64,000 nucleotides of DNA from Lentzea waywayandensis (GTDB taxonomy: Bacteria > Actinomycetota > Actinomycetes > Mycobacteriales > Pseudonocardiaceae). Under the pieces are notes generated by a model. It saw nothing but the letters and a program-made list of their open reading frames with translations. It was not told the origin of the DNA and did no database searches. The stretch lies in assembly GCF_900115955.1 (NCBI RefSeq), contig NZ_FOYL01000001.1, positions 1,054,001 to 1,118,000 on the forward strand, read 5' to 3'. A program made the translations under genes and the position numbers. Positions within the stretch are counted from its first letter, which is position 1. Every line of letters starts with the position of its first letter. This document shows positions 52,951-61,700 of this stretch, piece by piece.

Positions 52951-53448
52951 GTGGTGCGCTCACCTGAGGGGTTCGAGGAGTTCGTGGCGACCGCGTCGCC
53001 ACGACTGCTGCGGACGGCTTTTCTGCTGACGCGGGACGCGGGGCACGCGGAGGATCTGCTGCAGACCGCCCTGGCGCGGGCGTGGCGGGCCTGGAACCGC
53101 ATCGACGGCGACCCGGAACCGTACGTCCGGCGGATCATCGTGAACTCCCACGCCACCTGGTGGCGGCGCCGGTGGAGAGGTGAGGAACCGACCGCCGACC
53201 TGCCGGAACGACCTGGCGAGTCCCCGCAGAGCGCGGTGGACGAGCGCGAGTGGCTCTGGCAGGCGCTGGGGCGGTTGCCCCGCAGGCAGCGCACCGTCCT
53301 GGTGCTGCGGTTCTACGAGGACCTCACCGAGGCGCAGGTGGCCGGGCTGCTCGGCTGTTCCGTCGGCACGGTCAAGAGCCAGGCCAGCAAAGCGCTCGCC
53401 AAGCTCCGGCTCGACGACACGATCACGTTCGAAGGGGTGCGGCGATGA
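52951..53448 (+). CDS. ECF sigma factor, SigE family
   Basis: A 165-aa ECF sigma factor. Region 2 reads LLRTAFLLTRDAGHAEDLLQTALARAWRAW and region 4 LPRRQRTVLVLRFYEDLTEAQVAGLLGCSVGTVKSQASKAL, the pattern of the actinobacterial SigE-family ECFs. GTG 52951 has GAAAGG upstream. It overlaps the next gene by 4 bp; that gene is a single-pass membrane protein, the usual position for an anti-sigma factor. It is likely autoregulated from the 196-bp gap upstream, in which I see no clear promoter. Confidence 0.92.
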   Translation: MVRSPEGFEEFVATASPRLLRTAFLLTRDAGHAEDLLQTALARAWRAWNRIDGDPEPYVRRIIVNSHATWWRRRWRGEEPTADLPERPGESPQSAVDEREWLWQALGRLPRRQRTVLVLRFYEDLTEAQVAGLLGCSVGTVKSQASKALAKLRLDDTITFEGVRR

Positions 53449-54401
53449 ACCTGACCGACCTCCGCGAGGTGCTGCGCGACCGCGCCGAGCTCGCCGACTC
53501 CTCGCACGAGGCGCGCATGGCGGGCGTGCGGGCCAGGGTGACGGCCGCCAAGCAGCGCCGTGCCGTCGCCGGTGCCGCCTTCGTCGTGCTCGCGCTCGTC
53601 GGGATCGTCTACGCGCTGCTGCCCCGCCTCGACCAGCCCGAACCCGCTGTCCCTCCGCGCAGCCTGCCGGAGTACCAGTTCGGCACGCGGCTGCTCACCC
53701 AGGCCTGGGGTGATCTGCCCTCGACCAGCGCCACCGTGCGGTTCGTGCCGAGGTCGCTGGACCTCATGCTGTTCATCAAGTGCGACACCGGGCCGACCGA
53801 CAAGCTGCTCATCAGCATCACCGTCAACGGCCACCCTTTCGCCGAAAACCGCACCTGCGGCGGTGCGTCCAGCGCGAACTGGAGCAACCTCGGCGTCGTG
53901 GTGGGACAGCAGTCCGTCATCACGCTGACCGTCGACGGCAAGGAGGGCAGCGGCACCTCCAACCCTCCGCCGGTGTTGCCCTCCCCGGAGAGCGGCTCGT
54001 TCGCCCTCGGTGTCGGTGAGGCCGTGCCGGTGAGCGAGTACCCGTTCCCGCCGCGCCCGCAGACGTTGGAGACGTTCCCGCCGAGCTTGGGGGAGCCGGC
54101 GATCGAGGTGCGGTCCGACGCGGCGGACCCTGCCGGGCGGAAGGAGATCACCGCCGCCTGGCCTGGCGACAACGAACTGCACGCGGAGATGAACACGCCT
54201 GGCAGGATGCGGATTCTCGTCAACGACGTCGAGGTCATCAACTACTCGCACTGGACCTACGGCTTGGGCAGCAGTCACACCTTGCCCGGCAACTGGCCGA
54301 GACGCGGGCTCCAGCTGACCAAGGGTCAGCAGGTCAAGATCACGGTGATCCCCGAACGCACCACGGGCGAGTGGAGGGTGACGCTCACTCCGCGACGGTG
54401 A
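53445..54401 (+). CDS. Single-pass membrane protein, putative anti-sigma partner
   Basis: A 318-aa protein: a 40-residue cytoplasmic part (NLTDLREVLRDRAELADSSHEARMAGVRARV), one membrane helix (about 41-59, AGAAFVVLALVGIVYALLP) and a beta-rich outside domain with two Cys (KCDTGP, NRTCGG) that may form a disulphide. No ZAS zinc motif (H-x3-C-x2-C) is present, so it would be an atypical anti-sigma factor. ATG 53445 overlaps the sigma stop. The opposite strand's tgpA ends 10 bp downstream. Confidence 0.8.
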   Translation: MNLTDLREVLRDRAELADSSHEARMAGVRARVTAAKQRRAVAGAAFVVLALVGIVYALLPRLDQPEPAVPPRSLPEYQFGTRLLTQAWGDLPSTSATVRFVPRSLDLMLFIKCDTGPTDKLLISITVNGHPFAENRTCGGASSANWSNLGVVVGQQSVITLTVDGKEGSGTSNPPPVLPSPESGSFALGVGEAVPVSEYPFPPRPQTLETFPPSLGEPAIEVRSDAADPAGRKEITAAWPGDNELHAEMNTPGRMRILVNDVEVINYSHWTYGLGSSHTLPGNWPRRGLQLTKGQQVKITVIPERTTGEWRVTLTPRR

Positions 54402-54411
54402 ACCGAGAGGG

Positions 54412-56643
54412 TCACTCGTACCGGGGCAGGAACGTCCGCAGGTCCAGCGCCGCGAGCCAGCGGCGCCACCGCGGCACCGTCGCGCGCATCCGGCTCCTGG
54501 TCTCCCGCACGGCCGCCCAGTACGCGTCCACGGCGGCCTGGTCCGGTGTGCCGGGGCCGAACACGTGGTCGTCCGCCCGCACGGCGAGACCGCGCAGGTC
54601 GAACCTTGCCAGCGCGGCCGCCTGCTGGCGCCGGGTCAGTCCCCGCGGCACCGTCGCCCCCAGGTCGCGGGCGTGGTCGACGACCTCGCGCCAGCCGGTG
54701 GCGAACCTCGTCACCGGACTCCCGCGCGTCCGCCTTCGGTGGCGCCGCAGGGACTTCACGCCGACGAGCAGGCCGATCAGCGCGCCGATCGGGAGCAGCA
54801 CCGAGCCGAGGGTGATCAGGAGATCCCTGAGCCACGACGGCAGGAACGGCTGGTCGATCGGGCCGGTGCCGACCCCGGCCGCGTCCGCACGGCTGGCGTC
54901 GACGAGCGAGCTGGGCATCTTCACGGTGTTCGGTGGTGGCACCACCGAGGCGTCGGTGTTCTCGATCTCCTGCGGCGGCTGGTGATCCGGCTTCTTCGAG
55001 CGGTCGGGCATGTACTCGGTGTTCGGGATGACGGCCCAGGTGCCGTCCGCGAGGTGGATCTCCACCCACGCCTGCACGTTCTCGCCGCGCACCACCCCGC
55101 CGGAGCCGGGCAGCGCGCCCAGCACGACTCGCGCCGGCATGCCGATCTCGTTGGCCACCAACGCGTACGCGGCGGCGTACTGCTCGTCGTTGCCAGCCGG
55201 GCGCTTGGCGTTGAAGAACGCCGTGAGCCTGGACGTGCTGTGCCCCGGCAGGTACTCCGTCTCGCCAGGGCCGCCGTCGGTGTAGGCGCCGTTGTCGCGC
55301 AGGTACGCGGCAGCCGTCTTCAGGCGTTCGGCGATCGTCGTCGCGTCACCGGCCCACTTCGCGACCTTGCTCCGCACGAACGCCAGGTCACCGGTGCGCA
55401 CCGACGGCCGTCCGAACGGCTGGGCGTCGTCCGGGATTCCCTGCGCCGCAAGGACTGTGCGCAACGCGTAGGTGTCGCCCGCGCGGAGCCGGTCGGCGAC
55501 GATGCCGGACGCCGTCGCGAGGTTGTAGCGCAGATTCTCGGTGTGGCCCGCCTTCCGCTCGCCGGCGAACGCGATCTCCCGCGCGCGTCCGGCCGTCGGC
55601 AGCCACGCGCTCAGCTCGTCCGCCGTCGCGTAGGCCGCCTCGATCCTGATCGTCACGTCCGCCTCGGCGCCGGAGCCGGTGACCGGGATCCGCGCGCCGA
55701 CGCGTTGGAAGTTGTTGCGCTGCAACGGTCCCGCGATTCCGGAGGGATCGTTGGTCGCACCCCACACCCGGCCGTCGTAGCCGTCGAGCGTGGCGATCCG
55801 GACGCGTTCGCCCTCCGGCAGGCCCTGCACGGTGAAGAGCGTCTGGTCCCACAGCTGGTTGGCGTCCTTGGTGTGCTTGCGATAGCCGACCAACGGGCTC
55901 GCGTACGCGCCGATCTCGAACGGCGGCTCCACGTAGTTGCGCAGCACCAGCCGATCCGCGCTGCCGGTACCGGGCAGCACCGGCGCGGCCAGCAACGCCA
56001 GGCCTGCGGCGGCACCCACCAGCACCACCGCGGTCACCGCTCGCATCCCCCGGACGCGTGCCCCGGTGCGATGCCGTGCCGCCCGCACCGCCAGCCAGCC
56101 GGTGCCGACCGCCGCGAACGCGGCGCCCAGCATCCCGGCCGCCTCTCCGGTGCCGAGCAGGATCACCGCGGCGAGCACGGCGAGCGGCGCGCCGATCGGG
56201 GCCGCGCTGAGCTTCACCCGGCGGGCCAGCGTGAATCCGCCCGCGCCGCAGATCAGGCCGAGGATGTACGGCAGCACCAGCAACGGCCCGGTGCCGTCGA
56301 CCGGCGGCAGCGTTGTGAGCAACTGCTTCCAGCCGTGGACACCGATGTCGGCCAGCCCGGCGAGCGTGTCCGGGGTCGGCACTCCCCCGCTGCCGCGCAT
56401 CGCCACCGCGCCGCCGAGGAGGAAGAACACCGCGACCGTCATCGCGGCGACGGCGATCATCGGGCGCCGCAGCACGGACGCCACGTGCCCGGCGAGAACT
56501 CCGAGCACGAGCCCGGTGCCACCGGCGAGCAGGAAGCCCCAGCCGGTGTAGGTGGTGCGAAAACCCAGTAGCGCCACCACGAACAACGCGCTCAGGAAAG
56601 CGGCGTCGACGAGGTCGTCGCGGCGGGGCACGAGTCCGGTCAC
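54412..56643 (-). CDS. TgpA-like transglutaminase-domain protein with lost catalytic triad (locus B)
   Basis: A 743-aa membrane protein of the same layout as the one at 19662: N-terminal membrane segments, outside domain, transglutaminase-like core, one more membrane helix (LLITLGSVLLPIGALIGLLVGV) and a cytoplasmic tail. The core is more degenerate. The Cys position is Asp486 (G-N-D486-E-Q-Y-A), the His position is Gln524 (ENVQ524AWVEI), and the D-P motif is replaced by I-P-N-T-E-Y. It cannot be a classical transglutaminase or protease. It follows DUF58 with a 4-bp overlap and ends convergently next to the ECF operon. Confidence 0.88.
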   Translation of the reverse strand: MTGLVPRRDDLVDAAFLSALFVVALLGFRTTYTGWGFLLAGGTGLVLGVLAGHVASVLRRPMIAVAAMTVAVFFLLGGAVAMRGSGGVPTPDTLAGLADIGVHGWKQLLTTLPPVDGTGPLLVLPYILGLICGAGGFTLARRVKLSAAPIGAPLAVLAAVILLGTGEAAGMLGAAFAAVGTGWLAVRAARHRTGARVRGMRAVTAVVLVGAAAGLALLAAPVLPGTGSADRLVLRNYVEPPFEIGAYASPLVGYRKHTKDANQLWDQTLFTVQGLPEGERVRIATLDGYDGRVWGATNDPSGIAGPLQRNNFQRVGARIPVTGSGAEADVTIRIEAAYATADELSAWLPTAGRAREIAFAGERKAGHTENLRYNLATASGIVADRLRAGDTYALRTVLAAQGIPDDAQPFGRPSVRTGDLAFVRSKVAKWAGDATTIAERLKTAAAYLRDNGAYTDGGPGETEYLPGHSTSRLTAFFNAKRPAGNDEQYAAAYALVANEIGMPARVVLGALPGSGGVVRGENVQAWVEIHLADGTWAVIPNTEYMPDRSKKPDHQPPQEIENTDASVVPPPNTVKMPSSLVDASRADAAGVGTGPIDQPFLPSWLRDLLITLGSVLLPIGALIGLLVGVKSLRRHRRRTRGSPVTRFATGWREVVDHARDLGATVPRGLTRRQQAAALARFDLRGLAVRADDHVFGPGTPDQAAVDAYWAAVRETRSRMRATVPRWRRWLAALDLRTFLPRYE

Positions 56644-57797
56644 TGCAGAGTCCCTCCCGCCAGCAGCCCCGGCAGGTCGCCGAGCTGCCGCAACGTGAGC
56701 ACGGTGAAAGAGGTGCTCGCCGCTCTTCTGGTGTGCTCGGCCGGATCCACCCGCAGCACGACCTTGCGCACCTCCGGTGAGAACGCGGACGCCGCGACCC
56801 GCAGGTCCGCGTAGCTGTGCCGCGCGCTCGTGATGATCACGACCAGGGTGGCGTCCGGTGCCGCGGCCACCGCGCGGGTGGCAGCTCCGGCGAGGCCGGG
56901 ACCACCGAGTTCCGCGCGGGCGAACACGTCCAGCACGTGTTGTCCGCCGCCGCGGCCGGAGACGTGGCCCGCCGCGACCACGGTGGTGTCGATCTCGTCC
57001 GCCGCCGCCCGTTTCACCACGGAGGCACCGGCCGACAACGCCATCTCGAACACCTCGGGGTCCGAATAGGACCGTTCCGCGCCGTCGACGATCACGACGA
57101 TGTGCGCCCGCCGCGTGTCCAGGTACTGCCGGACCAGGAACCGTCCGTCCTGAGTGGACGCCGCCAGCTTCGCCGTGGAGCGCCAGTGGATGTGCCGGCG
57201 GTCGTCACCCGGCGCGTACTCGCGCAGGGCGTGGAAGGCCAGGTCGCTCATCGAGACGTCGTTGGTGGTGCAGCCTTCCAGGTCGCGCAGCAGCCCGGTG
57301 CCCAGTGGCGCGAGCGGCACGGTCAGCGGGTGCACGAACAGTTCGACGACCTCCGTCATCCCGACCGTCCGCCGCACCAGCCCGAGCGGGTCGCCGCGCA
57401 CCGTCGTCGCGGGACCGACCGCGATCACCCCGCGCTTCAGGCCGGCGATCTCGATTTCCCGGCCGCGGTCGAACACCTCGACGCGGTCCTTGCCGATCGG
57501 GAGCTCGACCTCGGGCGCGAACAACGACCTCCGGCCGTGGTGCTCCACTTCGACGGTGCACCGCGTGGACTCGTCGGGCTGCAGCCGTCGCTTGGTGACG
57601 TCCACCCGGACTCGAACCGCGCCACGACCCAACGTCAGTCCGCACGCCAATGCCAGCAACAACACGCCGGTGGCACCGAGCAGCACGAACTCGTCCCAGC
57701 CGAGCACGGCGCCGAGCACCCAGGTCCCTGCCGCGACCGCGGCGAGCAACCGCCCGGACGGCGAGACGGCCTCCAGCAGCCGCCCCACGTCAGACAC
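56640..57797 (-). CDS. DUF58 membrane protein (locus B)
   Basis: A 385-aa protein with two N-terminal membrane segments (about 15-55) and the DUF58 signature ALREYAPGDDRRHIHWRSTAK (about residues 185-206), followed by a VWA-like half (AHIVVIVDGAE). It overlaps the moxR stop by 8 bp and the tgpA start by 4 bp. It is the paralogue of the gene at 18517. Confidence 0.9.
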   Translation of the reverse strand: MSDVGRLLEAVSPSGRLLAAVAAGTWVLGAVLGWDEFVLLGATGVLLLALACGLTLGRGAVRVRVDVTKRRLQPDESTRCTVEVEHHGRRSLFAPEVELPIGKDRVEVFDRGREIEIAGLKRGVIAVGPATTVRGDPLGLVRRTVGMTEVVELFVHPLTVPLAPLGTGLLRDLEGCTTNDVSMSDLAFHALREYAPGDDRRHIHWRSTAKLAASTQDGRFLVRQYLDTRRAHIVVIVDGAERSYSDPEVFEMALSAGASVVKRAAADEIDTTVVAAGHVSGRGGGQHVLDVFARAELGGPGLAGAATRAVAAAPDATLVVIITSARHSYADLRVAASAFSPEVRKVVLRVDPAEHTRRAASTSFTVLTLRQLGDLPGLLAGGTLQ

Positions 57798-58758
57798 CTC
57801 GCCGGACGGGCGGCTCGATGTCCGCGAACAGCGAGTCGATCACCTTCTCGACCGTCGCGCCGTCGAACTGCGCCTCCGGGTGCAGCAGGATCCGGTGCCC
57901 CAGCACGGGATGCGCGAGTTCCTGGATGTCGTCGGGCACCACGTGACTGCGGCCCTGCGCGAGCGCCCACGTCTTCGCGCACCGCACGTACGCGAGGCAG
58001 CCGCGCACCGAAACCCCGAGCCGCACGGCAGGATGCGCCCGCGACGCCTCGGCGATCCGGCTGACGTACCCGAGCACGGCCGGGTCGACGTGCACGAGGT
58101 CCGCCAGCGCGGTCAGCTGCGACACCGCGTTCGCGGCGATGGCGGCGGGCACGTTCACCGACCGGTCCCGCGTGGCCGCGTCCGCCAGCAACGCCACCGT
58201 GGCGTTGTGGTCCGGGTAGCCGACGCTGGTCTTCATCAGGAACCGGTCGAGCTGCGCCTCCGGCAACCGGTAGGTGCCCGCCTGCTCGATCGGGTTCTGC
58301 GTCGCGATCACCATGAACGGCGACCCGACCGGGTGCGTCTCGCCGTCGACGGTGATCCGCCCCTCCTCCATCACCTCCAGCAACGCCGACTGCGTCTTCG
58401 GCGACGCGCGGTTGATCTCGTCCGCGAGCACGATCGAGCCGAAGATCGGGCCGGGGTGGAAGCGGAACACCCCGCGCTGCTGGTCGTAGATCTGCACCCC
58501 GGTGACGTCCGACGGCAGCAGGTCCGGCGTGAACTGGATGCGGGTGCTCTTGCCCTGCACGGTGTTCGCGAGCGCCTTGGCCAGTGACGTCTTTCCCGTG
58601 CCGGGATAGTCCTCCAGCAGCAGGTGCCCGTCGGAGAGCAGGCAGGTGAGCGCGAGACGGATCACGTGCTCCTTGCCGGAAATGGCACGGGAGATGTTCA
58701 GCACCATCTGCTCGAAGGTCTGCGCGAACAGCCGAGCCTGTTCAGGAGTGGCGGTCAT
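57790..58758 (-). CDS. MoxR-family AAA+ ATPase (locus B)
   Basis: A 322-aa MoxR ATPase with Walker A YPGTGKTS, Walker B IVLADEINRASPKTQSALLEVM, sensor 1 MVIATQNPIEQAGTY, and LPEAQLDRFLM. I chose ATG 58758 because GGAAAGA lies just upstream; ten more codons are open. It starts 27 bp after the giant surface protein and overlaps DUF58, so all four genes are one operon. Walker A is the standard G-T-G-K-T here but G-V-A-K-T in locus A. Confidence 0.93.
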   Translation of the reverse strand: MTATPEQARLFAQTFEQMVLNISRAISGKEHVIRLALTCLLSDGHLLLEDYPGTGKTSLAKALANTVQGKSTRIQFTPDLLPSDVTGVQIYDQQRGVFRFHPGPIFGSIVLADEINRASPKTQSALLEVMEEGRITVDGETHPVGSPFMVIATQNPIEQAGTYRLPEAQLDRFLMKTSVGYPDHNATVALLADAATRDRSVNVPAAIAANAVSQLTALADLVHVDPAVLGYVSRIAEASRAHPAVRLGVSVRGCLAYVRCAKTWALAQGRSHVVPDDIQELAHPVLGHRILLHPEAQFDGATVEKVIDSLFADIEPPVRRGV

Positions 58759-58784
58759 GATTCTTTCCTTTGCTGTTTCGCACG

Positions 58785-61700
58785 TCACCAGACCATTGAT
58801 CCCGATACACCGCCACAGGTGGCTGTGACCGTCTGATTCCTGAATCCGAAGAAGTTCCTCGTTTCCCTGCGCTCATTCGGCCCGAAGCTCTCGTTGAAAA
58901 AGCCGCCGCCGGCACTGCTGCTGAAACTGCAGGTCACCCTGCCGGGGAAATTCGCCGTCTGAACCCCGATGTAGGCACAGTCGTCCGACCTGCAGGACCC
59001 CACCGTGCCCACACACCCTCCCGCAGGGCACGGTCCGCCCTTGAAGACGGTTACCGTCGGTGGCGGTGGTGGTGTCGTCTGCTGCTGGGACTGGCTCAGC
59101 GTCGGCCGGCCCGCATCGGTCACCGTCACCGTCACGCTCACCGTCTGTGAGTGGCCGACGTCCTGGCTGCCCGACCAGCTCCACCCGCCCACACCGGTCG
59201 TGAACGACTGGTTGAAGCCCCGGCTCGTGGTCACCTGGACGTTCGCCGGCTTGCCGTTCGGGTTCACCGACACGGAGAAGTTGACGACCGTGTTGCTCGT
59301 GGACGTGTTCAGCACGAGGTCGCGCATCGGCCCGTACGTCGTCACACCGGCACTCACCGCGCTGTTGCACGGGTTGCCCGCGTAGGCACCGCCGCCGCTG
59401 CCGTTGCACGCCTGGAGGTTGATCGTCACCGGCTGCCCGTTCGGCAACCCGGTGATCGTCTGCGTCGCTCCGCCCTGCCCGCCGGTCGGGTAGGTCCACG
59501 TTCCGCACGAACCGCCGGACCACGTGCAGCTCACGGTGTTCGACTTGCCGTGCGAGGCCGGCGCGTCGAACCGCAGCGTCGCCTGCCCGTCCGACCCGGT
59601 GGGCGTCGCGGTGAACCCGGTGATCGGGTCCGGGGTCGCGGTCGCCTCCATCTGCGCGGGTGCGCTGGCGGGCGAGGTGTGCCCGGCGGGCTCGGACTCG
59701 GCGGCGGCGTTCGCGGCGACGACGGTGTAGCTGTAGATCGTGCCGTCGTTCTGCAGGCCGTCGTCGAGGCAGGTGGTGGCGGTGACCTTGGTGCAGACGG
59801 TCTTGGTGCCACCGCCGGTGCGGGTGAGCGTGTAGGTGGTCGGGCCGGGCCCGTTGGCTCCGACCGCGCCCCACGACACCGTGACGGCACGGGTCTGCGC
59901 GTTCGCGGCGTTCGTCGCGGTGAACGACGGCGCCGCCGGGGCCTGCGGTGCGCCCGCCGACTGTCCTTCGACGGTGACCGCCGGGCCGGGGCCCTGCGAG
60001 TTGACCGCGATGACGGTGAACACGGTCCTCGCGTCGTTGTCGAGCCCGGTCGCGGTCACGCCCGTCGCACCGCCCGGTGCCGTCGTGCGGCCGCCACCGG
60101 ACCACGTGATCTCGTGCCGCAGCACGGGCGTGCCGTCGTTCGGCGCCGCGACCCAGCTCAGTTGCAACGAACCGTCACGCGGCGTGGACGTGCTCAGCCC
60201 GGACACCGCGCCTGGCACCGTGTTCGGCTGTGCGGGTGCGGACGCGCCGCTGGGCTTGCCCCAGCCGACGAGGTTGTGCGCCCGCACGGTGAACGTGTAC
60301 TCCGTGCCGTTGGACAGGCCGTTGATCGTGCACGGCGAGGCGGAACACACCTGCTTGCCGCGGCCGTAGTCGACCTCGTAGGAGTCGATCGGCGCACCGT
60401 TGCCGGACGGCGTGCTCCACGACAGCTCGACGACCTTGCTCAGGACCGTGCGGCCGGGTGCCGGGGTGCCGGGGGCGTCGGGCACGCCGAGCACGTTCAG
60501 CCTGATCCGGCCGGTGACCTTGCGGTCTTCACGGCTGGTGTCGGCGACATCGGTCACGACGACGTTGAAGTCGATGGCGCCGTGCGCGTCGCCATTCGGT
60601 GTGATGCGCACGGTCGAACCGTCGTTGCTCGCGCTCGCCGCCGCACCGCCGATCTGGTTCACGGAGACGACCGAGATCTTCGGGTCACGCAGTTGCGAAC
60701 GCACGTACGAGACGAGGTCGACGGTGGCGGTGTCACCGGCCTTCACGCCGTCCAGCGTCACCGGGGCGACGGTGGGCGGCGGGGCGGCCGCGACCTTGAC
60801 CGCGATCTTGCCCTTCGGCCCGTCGCCCGCGCTGACCTCGATCGTTCCGGTCGTGCCGGGCTTCGCTCCGCCCGCCGCCGTGACGGTCAGCGTGCGTTCG
60901 CCGGAGCCTTCGAGCGAGACGCCGTCCGGTTGTTCCGCCCAGGCCGCCGAGTACCGGACGTCGCCGAGCTTGGAGCGGTCCGCGACCCACACGTGGCACA
61001 CGGCGGTGACGTCGATCTTCACCGGCAGCCCGCCCTCGACGACCGTGAGCGCCGACGCGGGACAGCGCAGCACCGGGGTGTCCGGGCCGACCTGCACCGG
61101 CACCGTGATCAGGGCGAACCTGCCCTCGGGGTCGGTCAGAGAGTTGCCGTCGGTGACCTCGAACGTCACGGCAGCCGGTCCGGTGTAGCCACCGCGAGCG
61201 GTCAGGACCAGCCCGGTGTCGCCCTCGTTGCGGACCTCCAGCCCAGTCGCCGGCGCGGCCGTCACCCTGTCGACGGTCGTGAGCTTCGGCTGCTTGCCGG
61301 ACGGCACCTCGACGTAGTCCTTGACCTGTACGGACGTCGAACCGTCTGCCGGTACGGAGATCAGCTTGTCCGGGATCGCCCTCGGCGCCCCGGTGCCCTT
61401 GGACGGCACGTGGATCAGGCCGGCGGCGGTCGCGCCGGACGCGTCCTTGACCTCGTAGGCGAGGGTGCGCGGGTGGTCGCCGACCGGCACCGTCGCCTTG
61501 CGGCCGGACACCTTGGCCTGGTCGTGGAACACCTTGGTGATCTCCAGCCGGTCCGCAGGGCCGTCCGGGTCGGCGATCGCGGGGCCGAGATCCACCTCGA
61601 TGGTGCTGTCTTCCTTCTTCACCACCGGGAACAGCTCGCCCGCGACCGGCGGGATCGCGTAGTCCTCGCGGCTGCGCACGGTCAGCGTGGCGATGGACGG

